Source of the DNA: a virus
Length of the DNA: 55,204 nt
Reading direction: 5' to 3' (one strand)
IMG/VR virus record: IMGVR_UViG_3300009529_000010
Coordinates: 1 to 55,204 of that record
Positions 1-8,115 of this stretch are shown piece after piece (position 1 is the stretch's first letter; every line of letters starts with the position of its first letter). The notes below the pieces were generated by a model that was given only the letters and a program-made list of their open reading frames with translations, had not been told where the DNA came from and did not search any database. A program made the position numbers and the translations under genes.

Positions 1-445
1 ACCGGCTAATTCCAGAGCAGCCTGTCGAACAATTAGGCCGGCTTTCTTGGATTTCTCGTCCGCAGCCTCCATTTGACGCAAAACTTTACGCGCCCAAGAG
101 CGCCCGGGATCGCCTCCCCAAAGTAACCACGAAACATGCCCCTTGTCCTTCCAAGGCTCTCCCTTGTGCTCTGGGGAAATTGACTTGTTTTTCTCATGCC
201 TGGAGAAAAACCCGTTCATTTGCTTTATGACCGCAGGGGATACGTTGCTTCGATTCTTAAGGTTTACCGCACGCTGTACGCCAGATCCAATACCTTCCTT
301 GGAGGCTTCCTCTGGTGTCAATCCCGCTTTGTCCCCTTTTTGCTTTCTGCGGTACTCCAACCCCTTCTCAGCGGCCTCAGCTACAGACTTTGGCGGCCGG
401 AAGTCGATGTGGTCGTACTTTTTGGGGGTGGCAACCCTTCGCATG
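1..445 (-). CDS. phage head-region protein with WGGDPGRSWA motif (3' end beyond window)
   Basis: The reading frame stays open to the left edge, so the C-terminus is missing. The 148 visible residues include FRPPKSVAEAAEKGLEYR near residue 16, a Gly-rich IGSGVQRAVNL stretch, NVSPAVIKQMNGFFSRHEK, and LLWGGDPGRSWARKVLRQM near residue 108. I recognise this order (FRPP, IGxGxxRA, VSPxxxxxMxxFFxRH, WGGDxGxxWA) from phage proteins encoded next to portals, sometimes fused to head-maturation proteases, but no function is established to my knowledge. It follows the portal gene by about 60 nt. I chose the ATG at 445 because GAGG lies 5 nt upstream; a GTG at 489 is in frame and would add VIRFLVYGNPVCEGS. 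What follows beyond the edge may be a prohead protease or capsid gene (inference). Confidence 0.75.
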
Positions 446-504
446 GATCCCTCGCAAACAGGGTTACCATAGACAAGAAACCGTATCACACAGTCCCTGG
501 CCTA

Positions 505-2301
505 TCAGAACCGGCCCGCCTCTTCTTCCTTGGGTGCCACGTACTGGAGGCCAAGGCGCTCGGCAACTTTCTGGACAGCGTCGGTGTTCTCCGCCAGTTG
601 GTCCCCGAGACGACTGTACATGCCTTCCAATACGCGGTTAAACTGCGCATCATTGACCGTCATAGTGTCTCGACGAAGCCGGTCAGCAATCAGGTTTGCG
701 TCCAGCCCAAGCGTATCGTAGATGGTCTCAATATCGAGAGACCCCTTCTGATACAGGTTGAACAGCGCATCAAAGGTCTCCTGGTTGTCTCGCAGAGCCA
801 GCCGGGTGAAGGTGACACGGGGATAGATGACCTGCTCGTTCCCGTACCCATCGGTCTCGATAAATCCCATCCGTCTACACATCGGCTTGAAAATCTGCTC
901 CTGGACAAAGCGCTGGATCTTCTCACGCAACAACATGTACCGGGTGTTGATGACCTCCAGGTTGATCCGGTCTCCCGAATAACTGGATTCCCCAGACAGC
1001 AAGGATTCTGTAACCCCCAAGCCCGCGTAAAGCTGACGAGTCACCAAATCGTACTCTCCTGAAAGCTCCAGGATACGCCCATTGGAGTTCATCTCCTCCC
1101 AGACCACCTGGAAGTTGGTAACAATGGAGTAGTCGGGATCTTGGAGGGCCAAATCGATCTGATCACGGAGAGCTTCCGTGTCCGTCTCATCCATGTTCTC
1201 GGCATACACAAGCCGAATTGGCGTCATGTGCCTAGATGCGATGCTTGTTTGTGCCTGTCGGAGCTTGTCGAAGTATACGATGATCCTCATGCAACGCTGG
1301 AGAATCGAATGGCCTCGCGGCTCATAGCTAGAGCGCTTATTCGCCATGTAGTGGACAAAGCTTCCCGCATCGGGATCTGTGTTCAGGGGGATGTTCTCCC
1401 CCTCTGTAAGGGCTCGAATGATGGTGGGATCCATCGAATCCACAACCCGCTGGGCCCTTGGGTCCCCCGACTGAGCAATTTCAAGCACATGCTTGCTCTT
1501 GGCGTCTGGGATCAGCTCCATGATGACCTCATTCGTGAAGGGAAAGGTCTCAATGTGAACTTGCTCAGGGGGGAGACAGCGAATGCCCGTCCACCCCTTG
1601 TAATGCTTCTCTAGCCAGGCGACGGCCCTTTCATTCGCGTCTGGGCGTTCGACCCACTCTTCCACGAGATCTCCGTTGTCCAAAACCTTGTTGATGACAT
1701 CATGAGTCACTTCTTTGGGCATATCCGGAGACCCGTCCTCACACCAAATGAATGCCTCCCCGATCAGGTGGAACTCATGTACGATCTCCTGGAGTTTTTC
1801 CAGGAGACCGATCCTCTCGGCCCACTGGTCACAGAATTCAAGGGACTGCCGTGATAGCTCCCCGTCCTTTGCAGGCGCGGGGGCCAGACGAATCTTGGAT
1901 AGAGGAAGCTCAGTATGAAGATCGATTGCCTGTCCGACAAAAGGCTCATTTCGGTAGAAGAACCTGTAGTAGTTCCACTGCTCGTTGACGCTCTGAGGAA
2001 GCTCCAGGAAGTCCGTAGAAAGCTCTGGGCTGTAAAAATTACCGGCACTCGCCCCAATGGTATCCCCAACTCCAAAGCCACCTCCGGCGCCGCCCCCGGC
2101 CCCCCCACCAAATCCGCCACCTCCGACCCCACAACCGGCAGCAACCTTGGCTCGATATCCGGCCCCGGCAGTCCGTGCCTGAGCCCGCATAGAACCTAGA
2201 ACCAGTTTCTTTTGGTCCGTGGGCCGTCCGGTCGTCACGTGCGGCCGTAAGGGCATACGCATTACTTCTCGTTCGCCCTGGTTATCTTTCTTCTTTGCCA
2301 T
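505..2301 (-). CDS. portal protein
   Basis: A protein of about 598 residues, of the usual size for a portal, the dodecameric ring through which DNA enters and leaves the capsid. After a Gly-rich N-terminal tail (about residues 55-80) it has ELPQSVNEQWNYYRFFYRNE and FVGQAIDLHTELPLSKIRL, the typical start of the portal core, then EFHLIGEAFIWCEDG and the clip/stem region with SRHMTPIRLVYAEN and GVTESLLSGESSYSGDR. The position two small genes downstream of the large terminase fits. The ATG at 2301 is preferred over an in-frame GTG at 2313 because GAGG lies 6 nt upstream. The family call rests on these segments and synteny and is strong; no catalytic motif is expected. Confidence 0.9.
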   Translation of the reverse strand: MAKKKDNQGEREVMRMPLRPHVTTGRPTDQKKLVLGSMRAQARTAGAGYRAKVAAGCGVGGGGFGGGAGGGAGGGFGVGDTIGASAGNFYSPELSTDFLELPQSVNEQWNYYRFFYRNEPFVGQAIDLHTELPLSKIRLAPAPAKDGELSRQSLEFCDQWAERIGLLEKLQEIVHEFHLIGEAFIWCEDGSPDMPKEVTHDVINKVLDNGDLVEEWVERPDANERAVAWLEKHYKGWTGIRCLPPEQVHIETFPFTNEVIMELIPDAKSKHVLEIAQSGDPRAQRVVDSMDPTIIRALTEGENIPLNTDPDAGSFVHYMANKRSSYEPRGHSILQRCMRIIVYFDKLRQAQTSIASRHMTPIRLVYAENMDETDTEALRDQIDLALQDPDYSIVTNFQVVWEEMNSNGRILELSGEYDLVTRQLYAGLGVTESLLSGESSYSGDRINLEVINTRYMLLREKIQRFVQEQIFKPMCRRMGFIETDGYGNEQVIYPRVTFTRLALRDNQETFDALFNLYQKGSLDIETIYDTLGLDANLIADRLRRDTMTVNDAQFNRVLEGMYSRLGDQLAENTDAVQKVAERLGLQYVAPKEEEAGRF

Positions 2302-2309
2302 GTGGAGCC

Positions 2310-2738
2310 TCACTCACTGATATCAACGTCAGTCTCTGAAACAGAGGATGCCTTCTGGCGACTTGCCATTCGAACAGCCCCCAAAGCCGTTTGAAGGGCC
2401 TTCACCGTTTGGTGGTGCTGTCTCCCCTCCTCTGTATAACGATTCACACGAACAGACTCCGCCGCATTCAGAGCGGCAGTCAGGGAGCGAAGGGCCTGTT
2501 GGATGTTCTGGTCAATCGCGGGAGCAACGGAAGCAACTCGCTCCTTCCGTTGTTGGAGGATCGCCCTTTCCCGACGCTCCCTAGTCTCCGCCGTCGCCTT
2601 TTGACGTGCTTCTCGAATCAGACGCTTCTTTTTCGTCTCCTCATCACGCCGTTCACGCATTTGACGCTTAACTCTCTCCGAAAGGATCTCTTGGATCGTC
2701 TTTCGATTGTAGTCATCGATGTCGTCGCGTACTGACAC
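2310..2738 (-). CDS. small charged coiled-coil protein between terminase and portal
   Basis: A 142-residue protein, very rich in Arg, Lys and Glu. Residues 15-70 are a long run of charged heptads (SERVKRQMRERRDEETKKK and following), predicted helical or coiled coil, followed by an Ala/Gln-rich helix. I do not recognise a family. Its place just upstream of the portal is where phages often carry scaffolding-like or head-associated small proteins, but nothing in the sequence proves that. Its stop lies only a few bases before the portal start, so the two are very likely co-translated. Confidence 0.75.
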   Translation of the reverse strand: MSVRDDIDDYNRKTIQEILSERVKRQMRERRDEETKKKRLIREARQKATAETRERRERAILQQRKERVASVAPAIDQNIQQALRSLTAALNAAESVRVNRYTEEGRQHHQTVKALQTALGAVRMASRQKASSVSETDVDISE

Positions 2739-2748
2739 AGCTTACACT

Positions 2749-3009
2749 CTACCGAAAGGAAGGGGCTTTCTTCATGATTTTGCACTTTGCCGCTACTTTC
2801 AGGATCCTTTTGAGTAGATCCACGTCTGTCCCGGACCCCTTGAATACCCGTTCCCAGGAACCGCCCATCTTATAGAAGACCGCATTCACACGGTCAAACA
2901 GCTCAGGAGTAGCCTGAAACCCCTTCTTCTTGTAGAAGGTGTCCACAAGGTTCAAAAGAAACCGGTGGTCTGCCCGATTCGGGGCCATGAGTGCAAGGGG
3001 TTTTGACAT
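2749..3009 (-). CDS. hypothetical protein, 86 aa
   Basis: A short basic protein with RFLLNLVDTFYKKKGFQATPELFDR near its start and a Lys/Cys-rich C-terminus (KVAAKCKIMKK). Its ATG overlaps the terminase stop as TGATG, a translational-coupling junction, and it lies between the terminase and portal genes. No family recognised. It looks like a small folded helical protein. The operon position argues that it is real and head-related. Confidence 0.7.
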   Translation of the reverse strand: MSKPLALMAPNRADHRFLLNLVDTFYKKKGFQATPELFDRVNAVFYKMGGSWERVFKGSGTDVDLLKRILKVAAKCKIMKKAPSFR

Positions 3010-6000
3010 CAGTAACGTCTCCTACGCTTTGGTGGTTGTCGCTTGGGGTCCGAACCCCCTGCGAGCGCTCTCCGGTGCGCCGCTCGACGCATAGCAGCGC
3101 TCACCCCGGGGACCCCAATCCCGGCAGGGGCGTTCCGTTTTTTCTGGCCAGCAATGTGCCCTCTGCGGCCCATGTTATTGGAAGCCAGCCACACAGAACG
3201 AACAATACAATCCGCCATGTCATCGTGTTTCCCTTCTACCTGGGGGGCTGCCACATTGATAATGTACTTGGACTTGTATTCAGCTTGAAGCTCTAAAAGC
3301 TCTTGGAGGTACGCCATGTGCTCAGGAAGCTCTTCATCCCTCTGTTTCGCTCGGGCCCGATCTTGTGGGGTGTAGTCAAACAACTGCAACCGTTTATCCC
3401 ACATCATCGCCTTGAAGTTCTGATACATCTCCGAGTTCTTCACTGCGGTCATGTGTTCCCCCCGAAGTTGCTGCAACCCTTTTTTGGCAAGAGCCTGCTC
3501 CAAAGGGATGGCGTTCCACTGGTCAAAGATCCCCTCAGCGATGTAGAATCGACGAGAGATCAGGTAAATCCAATCAGCAATGTCATCGAATTCCAGGCGT
3601 TCTTTGTCCGTAAACTCCCCAAACCCTGCTTGGATAGTGTCGATGTAATCAAGAACGATATCCCCCTCTGGGGCCACATGTGTAATCGCTAGAGCACTGG
3701 GGTCTCCCACAAGACCAAGGTCGAAGCCAAGGTAATGGCTAAGACGGGGGGTTCCTCGGGAACGAGGGCGCAGGCCCGGAATCACACAAGCCAACAGATC
3801 CTTGGGATCGTCCAACCAACCCAGGGTTCGGTCGGAGAATCGGCCACCGAACTCTGTAAAGAACACGTTGGCGTCCTTGGCGTAGTTCTCCTTGAACACG
3901 CCGGCAGAGATCGTTGGGTTGACCTCCCAAGTAGGCGCCTGAATACACAGCATGTTTTCGGATCCTGGGGCGTTATCCATCCCCATCCGAAACAGCTTGT
4001 AAAACAATCCCTGCTTACCCAAAGGGCTCGAAATCAAGATGATACGAGCATCCGATTTGGTTTCTGGACCGTCAATTGGGTTCCCCTCATCATCCTTGGG
4101 GGTAAACGCCGCCGCCGAGGGAGCCACAGCATCATAGACAGCCTCCGCAGACCCGCCCCCCTTTTCCACAAAGTGGGCGACCTCATCCATGATGATGACC
4201 ACGTTACCAGAACCACGGATACCTCCGGCATTCGATGCCTTGAAGGTAACCATGATGCTGGCCTTCGCTTTTTCATTCTCAGCGTAGGGGCCGTAAGTGT
4301 CGATGTCATACGGAGTCTGGAACTTCGCATACGACATCGTGTTGTTCGCTGTGTACTGCTTGAAGTACGAACAGCGCTTGAAGTGGGAGGACACCTCATT
4401 ATACAGAAGCGACGCCTGGTCTTTCCCTGTAGCAACTGAGATCAACTGAAGGGTGTTTGATTGGGCGACCCCGTAGTATTTCTGAGGGTTCCCTTTCTTG
4501 ATCAGCTTGTAGACCTCATAGGCAGCAACACAGGAACTCAAAAGGGTGTTGTGGTTTGTAATTCCATTAGCAACAAAGCTCTCCCCGTCCGGAACATTGA
4601 AATCATAAACTTCTGTTTGGCTATCCTTTATGGAGGATACGGGGTCCCAGAAGTAATCTGCTGCCAAAAGATCTTCAAAGTGCCGACACTCCTCGCTATC
4701 CCCTAAGCCCAACTCCCTGGCCAAAGAGAGGGCTTGTCTCATTCTTGGATACGTTAGACGCTCTGAAGAAGATGTCTTGATGGTGTTTCCAAGCGCTCCC
4801 CGCATATGCGTGCGACACCACCCTTGGCCCATCTTCGCCTTGGGCACCAATTCCAAAAGCCTACGACACCATTCCCGTTGGTAAGGAACGGATTCAGAAT
4901 CTTTGCCCTCTCTTGTCGCCAAGGCTAAACTTTGCTCTAAGGGTCCCTGTTTCTTCCGAGAATCGAATCCCACGAGATCGCAAAATGCTTGTCTAGACCT
5001 AAGACCGCGAATGGACAAGATATAGTAATGACGTTGGGTTTTCTCAACCCACTTCAATTTGAGAGATGACACAATCCCTAGGTTTAGCAGGAGGGTCTGA
5101 GTCTCTCGGGCTAACTCATAAGAGGCACTGCTAAAGGAAACGGTTTTTCCGTTGCTTTCAACGCCCCCATCCGTTTCAAACAGGCCACGGAGGTATGCAC
5201 ACACCACCGATTTAGGTGACTTCATAATCACCCAGGGTGTCCTTTTTTCATACCTCCCTGAAGTTTGGGTCCAGCCCAAACTGTCAAAAAAAGATCTCCA
5301 ACCTAAACCGAAAACCGACAAGTTTCCGGTAGTCGCAGTTCGGAGATCCTTCTTAACTTTTGGAGGCTCCCCCAGCAATCGCTCCATGAGTGCAGTCAGT
5401 TCTGCCCAGGTCTCATCATGTGCGACTGTAACGGATATACCGTTTTTCAATGTCCAAGAGCCGTCTCCAACCAGATAGCCTAGAAACCTGCCCCAGTCCT
5501 CAGTCAAAGACTCTGGGAATTGAACCTCTTTGTACCCTCGGTTGTTATGGAAAGCGGTAAGATCAACGTAATTCGAAGCCCAGAGATCGGTTGTTCGATG
5601 GATCCCTACAAAGTCCCCTGCTCGTAGGTCATCCAGGTATTTCCACTGGATCCTTCCATCCGCCCCCATCACCCGGACACGGTGGTTGGGAGTGCCTTCA
5701 AGGGCAAACCCACATCGAGTTTTGAACTTCCGAGTTTCCCGCACCCCCCCTCGATAGAAGTAAGCCGAATGAGATTTCTTCTTACCCTCCTGAGCTACCT
5801 GAATTTGAAAAGGGCTGATCTCTTTATCGGAGCAGGGCTCTGGATCCAAGTCCTTGATCTGCGAAATACCCTCATTGGTCAAAACAAGAGTGTCACCTGA
5901 AACACACTTCCCGGACCTTCTGCCGATAGAAAGAATCATGTTGCGACGCTCCACACCCGGGATAACCTCACGGATGTTGGAGCGCCCGTCATCGTACAAG

Positions 6001-6278
6001 TAGGCCAGGTATTCGGCTTCGGTTAACCATCTTTCGTTCTCACGCTTCCAATCCGTGATCTTGAAGCGGTTATTCGGGTCGTTATCAAGCTCAATACCAT
6101 AGGTGGCTTTGAGGATGACCCGTTGGATTGGGAACAAGCGCATTCCCAGCCCCCACTCAGATTCGATAAAGGTGATGATATCAACGACATCAGAACCTTG
6201 ATTGGCTTTTCCTTGTTTGCCTGAAGTGAGTGCAATGCGGGCGAGATTGGCACCAAACCCTTTGTTCTTTGCGCCCAT
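3009..6278 (-). CDS. terL: terminase large subunit, interrupted by an intein
   Basis: The packaging motor ATPase and nuclease. The precursor is 1089 residues from the ATG at 6278 (which overlaps the upstream stop as TGATG); removing the intein at residues 125-577 leaves about 636, a normal size for TerL. The Walker A motif GRRSGK-T is split exactly by the intein. Walker B NVVIIMDEVAHF lies near residue 698 and a coupling-motif-like ILISSPLGKQG near 747. The RNase H-like nuclease domain begins with HYLGFDLGLVGDP near 849, and KHDDMADCIVRS near the C-terminus supplies late acidic residues. The tail is strongly basic. It should act at the portal on concatemeric DNA. The packaging type (cos or pac) cannot be told from here. 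Without splicing the ATPase would be dead, because the P-loop is interrupted. Confidence 0.95.
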   Translation of the reverse strand: MGAKNKGFGANLARIALTSGKQGKANQGSDVVDIITFIESEWGLGMRLFPIQRVILKATYGIELDNDPNNRFKITDWKRENERWLTEAEYLAYLYDDGRSNIREVIPGVERRNMILSIGRRSGKCVSGDTLVLTNEGISQIKDLDPEPCSDKEISPFQIQVAQEGKKKSHSAYFYRGGVRETRKFKTRCGFALEGTPNHRVRVMGADGRIQWKYLDDLRAGDFVGIHRTTDLWASNYVDLTAFHNNRGYKEVQFPESLTEDWGRFLGYLVGDGSWTLKNGISVTVAHDETWAELTALMERLLGEPPKVKKDLRTATTGNLSVFGLGWRSFFDSLGWTQTSGRYEKRTPWVIMKSPKSVVCAYLRGLFETDGGVESNGKTVSFSSASYELARETQTLLLNLGIVSSLKLKWVEKTQRHYYILSIRGLRSRQAFCDLVGFDSRKKQGPLEQSLALATREGKDSESVPYQREWCRRLLELVPKAKMGQGWCRTHMRGALGNTIKTSSSERLTYPRMRQALSLARELGLGDSEECRHFEDLLAADYFWDPVSSIKDSQTEVYDFNVPDGESFVANGITNHNTLLSSCVAAYEVYKLIKKGNPQKYYGVAQSNTLQLISVATGKDQASLLYNEVSSHFKRCSYFKQYTANNTMSYAKFQTPYDIDTYGPYAENEKAKASIMVTFKASNAGGIRGSGNVVIIMDEVAHFVEKGGGSAEAVYDAVAPSAAAFTPKDDEGNPIDGPETKSDARIILISSPLGKQGLFYKLFRMGMDNAPGSENMLCIQAPTWEVNPTISAGVFKENYAKDANVFFTEFGGRFSDRTLGWLDDPKDLLACVIPGLRPRSRGTPRLSHYLGFDLGLVGDPSALAITHVAPEGDIVLDYIDTIQAGFGEFTDKERLEFDDIADWIYLISRRFYIAEGIFDQWNAIPLEQALAKKGLQQLRGEHMTAVKNSEMYQNFKAMMWDKRLQLFDYTPQDRARAKQRDEELPEHMAYLQELLELQAEYKSKYIINVAAPQVEGKHDDMADCIVRSVWLASNNMGRRGHIAGQKKRNAPAGIGVPGVSAAMRRAAHRRALAGGSDPKRQPPKRRRRY
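4548..5906 (-). mobile_element. TerL intein with LAGLIDADG homing endonuclease motifs
   Basis: A 453-residue in-frame insertion. It starts with Cys (CVSGDTLVLT, splicing block A) right after GRRSGK and ends with VANGITNHN before Thr (block G: His-Asn, then a Thr +1 nucleophile). Block B is GTPNHRV with the expected Thr and His. The endonuclease core has two LAGLIDADG-like motifs, FLGYLVGDGS and YLRGLFETDGG, each with its acidic residue, so the homing endonuclease may be active. Joining the flanks restores GRRSGKTLLSS, a perfect P-loop, which fixes the boundaries. Confidence 0.95.
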
Positions 6279-6967
6279 CAATCACCGCCCTTCATGGCAA
6301 TGCGGGCCTCTTCCTCCCATGTATCATCACTAATGCGTTCGGAGAGTGCAGTCATGATCACCTGGATCTCGTCTGCGGTGACGCCCTCTGTAGCAAGAGC
6401 TTCTCTAAAGGTTTCCACGATGAATGAGAACAGACGGCTGAACGCCGTACTGTTCATATCGATGGTCTTGTTAGCAATCTGGTCCTTGCGCTTTAGCCAA
6501 GTGTCCGCCACCGCCTTCAACGCATTGATTCTCCGCAGACTGATCTGGCTCGTCTCACGACCCCCCATCTCGGCCTGTTGGCGTTCGAACTCCAGCGAGG
6601 CAGCCTCACGAGCAAACCCTTGCATGACAAAGTGCAAGACATCGTCGGACTCAACATCCTTCTCTACCTTGGTAAGGAGATCGTCTCGCTTGAAGAACTC
6701 CCTACGAAGCTGGGCAATCTCCGCAATCTTGGCGTTGGCGGGCTTTTGTGGCTTGGGCTTCTTACGACGGCCTGGATGGTTGTCCATCGTAATCGGAACG
6801 CCATGTGTATCCAATACGATATCGTCAGTGTCCGCTACATTGTCGTGGCCGTTTTCAATATCTCTCCACTGCTCAATGCCTTTTTCATTGCGCACCTTAA
6901 GGCGAACAGCATTCTTTGGAAGACTATCTAAAAGCTCTTGTCTGGTTCTATGGTTTGGGGCCGCCAT
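6278..6967 (-). CDS. hypothetical protein upstream of terL, possible terminase small subunit
   Basis: A protein of 229 residues with AGGAGG just before its ATG and a stop that overlaps the terL start. The N-terminal part has TRQELLDSLPKNAVRLKVRN, then a proline/lysine linker (PGRRKKPKPQKPAN near residue 66). The rest is helical: IAEIAQLRREFFKRDDLL and SLRRINALKAVADTWLKRKDQ. The position and helical make-up would suit a small terminase subunit, but I see no clear helix-turn-helix, so this remains a positional guess. ETFREALATEGVTADEIQVIM near the C-terminus is another predicted helical hairpin. Confidence 0.8.
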   Translation of the reverse strand: MAAPNHRTRQELLDSLPKNAVRLKVRNEKGIEQWRDIENGHDNVADTDDIVLDTHGVPITMDNHPGRRKKPKPQKPANAKIAEIAQLRREFFKRDDLLTKVEKDVESDDVLHFVMQGFAREAASLEFERQQAEMGGRETSQISLRRINALKAVADTWLKRKDQIANKTIDMNSTAFSRLFSFIVETFREALATEGVTADEIQVIMTALSERISDDTWEEEARIAMKGGD

Positions 6968-6991
6968 GCGCCCTCCTTTCTATCTATCCCC

Positions 6992-7594
6992 TCACGGGGG
7001 AAGGATCGTGGGAGGACGAAGCGGACTCAAGTTTGAAGCGTAGTCCAATTTCTCATCCTCGCTCACAAAGGTGAACGTGAAGTTTTTTGCCCCTCCCCGA
7101 TATGCGGCCCGGAAGCGAAGACGGTCTCCAACCGCGCCTTCTGGGCCCTCAACGGTAATCACGGCACCCGCCGCTATCGCGTCATAACCAGGAAGATTGC
7201 TGATCGCCGCTGCAATATTCGTGGCCGTCGCTCCGGCCCCACCGCCCACCACATAGTCACGGTTCGATACGATCTCGTAGGGGCCGAGATACAAGCTCGC
7301 AAAGGTCCCCTGAAACCCGTTGTCCGTTACCTCCACGATGCCTGTAGGGCGCTGAGGGGGGTTCGTCAAGAAGGGCTCCAAGTTCTCCTGGAGCGTCGAG
7401 ACCACAACACTACGTGCCATCCCGGATCCCACTAGGGTAGTTGCGAACCCTAGTTGAGGAAGATGACGGAACTCAAACCCCGTTCGGATCTTGACCGGCC
7501 CTACGTTCGCCAACCGACCTCGCAGCAAGCTCGGCATCGGGCTGGAAAAGTTAGCCACCAGAATCTTGAATTTTGGCTGTGAAGAACCTGGCAT
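6992..7594 (-). CDS. hypothetical virion-type protein, 200 aa
   Basis: A beta-rich, low-charge protein. The segment GGGAGATATNIAAAISNLPGY near residue 115, followed by AAGAVITVEGPEGAVGDRLRFRA, is a pattern seen in phage structural proteins (a helix that counts off an Ala-rich Asn-containing repeat before a beta domain). The 533-residue beta-helix protein at 12.9-14.5 kb carries a similar segment, NETAENAAEAIANPGNG. No enzyme motif. Likely a minor tail or baseplate component, by composition and neighbours only. Confidence 0.75.
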   Translation of the reverse strand: MPGSSQPKFKILVANFSSPMPSLLRGRLANVGPVKIRTGFEFRHLPQLGFATTLVGSGMARSVVVSTLQENLEPFLTNPPQRPTGIVEVTDNGFQGTFASLYLGPYEIVSNRDYVVGGGAGATATNIAAAISNLPGYDAIAAGAVITVEGPEGAVGDRLRFRAAYRGGAKNFTFTFVSEDEKLDYASNLSPLRPPTILPP

Positions 7595-7599
7595 AGCTG

Positions 7600-8115
7600 T
7601 TACTCCCCCGGGGGCCTAAGCACCTGCTGAATAAGGTACATGTTGACTTCGTGACGATCGGCCAGATCTTCAAGAAGGTTTTTCAACCCAATCGTCATAC
7701 GCCCATCCTTTTCTAGAGCCTTGATTGAGTACGCGATGACCTTCTGAAAATCGGCTTCCGAAACCAGAGCGCGACGATGATGGCACGAAACCTTGCACCA
7801 CCTATCACACCAAGCCATCATCTTGGGCATCAGACGATCGATATCTACTGAGGGGGTGCCAAACAAACCGACCAAGCGCTCGGCAAGGGCATCGATATCC
7901 CCTTGGATCCCCTCATCGCTGTCGTTCTCTTCGTCCCCCTCGTAAAGACGTTGGAACAGGAGATGATTGCCGTAGTAGCCGTCTCCTGACGCTTGCCAAT
8001 GGGCGTTTTGGTACATCATGTACTGTTGACGCAAACACGCCAATAGCCATTGAAGTGACTCAACGCAGCTAGAGGATTGATCCGACATGAAGGACCACTT
8101 GTCAAAGACGCTCAT
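7600..8115 (-). CDS. Dps-like ferritin-fold protein
   Basis: A protein of 171 residues that fits the Dps family (about 150-180). The ferroxidase-type residues are in place: NAHWQASGDGYYGNHLLF gives His39 and His51, spaced 12 as in known Dps proteins, and DALAERL gives Asp75 and Glu79, spaced 4. The stretch between His51 and Asp75 is about 9 residues longer than in cellular Dps and very acidic (YEGDEENDSDEG). The C-terminal LEDLADRHEVNMYLIQQVLR matches the last Dps helix. Dps proteins oxidise iron with peroxide and can bind DNA. Whether this one sits in the virion or protects phage DNA in the cell is unknown. It overlaps the next upstream gene by 4 nt. An internal ATG at 8088 is an alternative start. 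Confidence 0.85.
   Translation of the reverse strand: MSVFDKWSFMSDQSSSCVESLQWLLACLRQQYMMYQNAHWQASGDGYYGNHLLFQRLYEGDEENDSDEGIQGDIDALAERLVGLFGTPSVDIDRLMPKMMAWCDRWCKVSCHHRRALVSEADFQKVIAYSIKALEKDGRMTIGLKNLLEDLADRHEVNMYLIQQVLRPPGE

Noticed and set aside
196-1062. Long plus-strand frame opposite the portal gene
   Set aside because: It runs antisense to a well-supported portal and first gene, has no recognisable motif and is a shadow of their codon bias.
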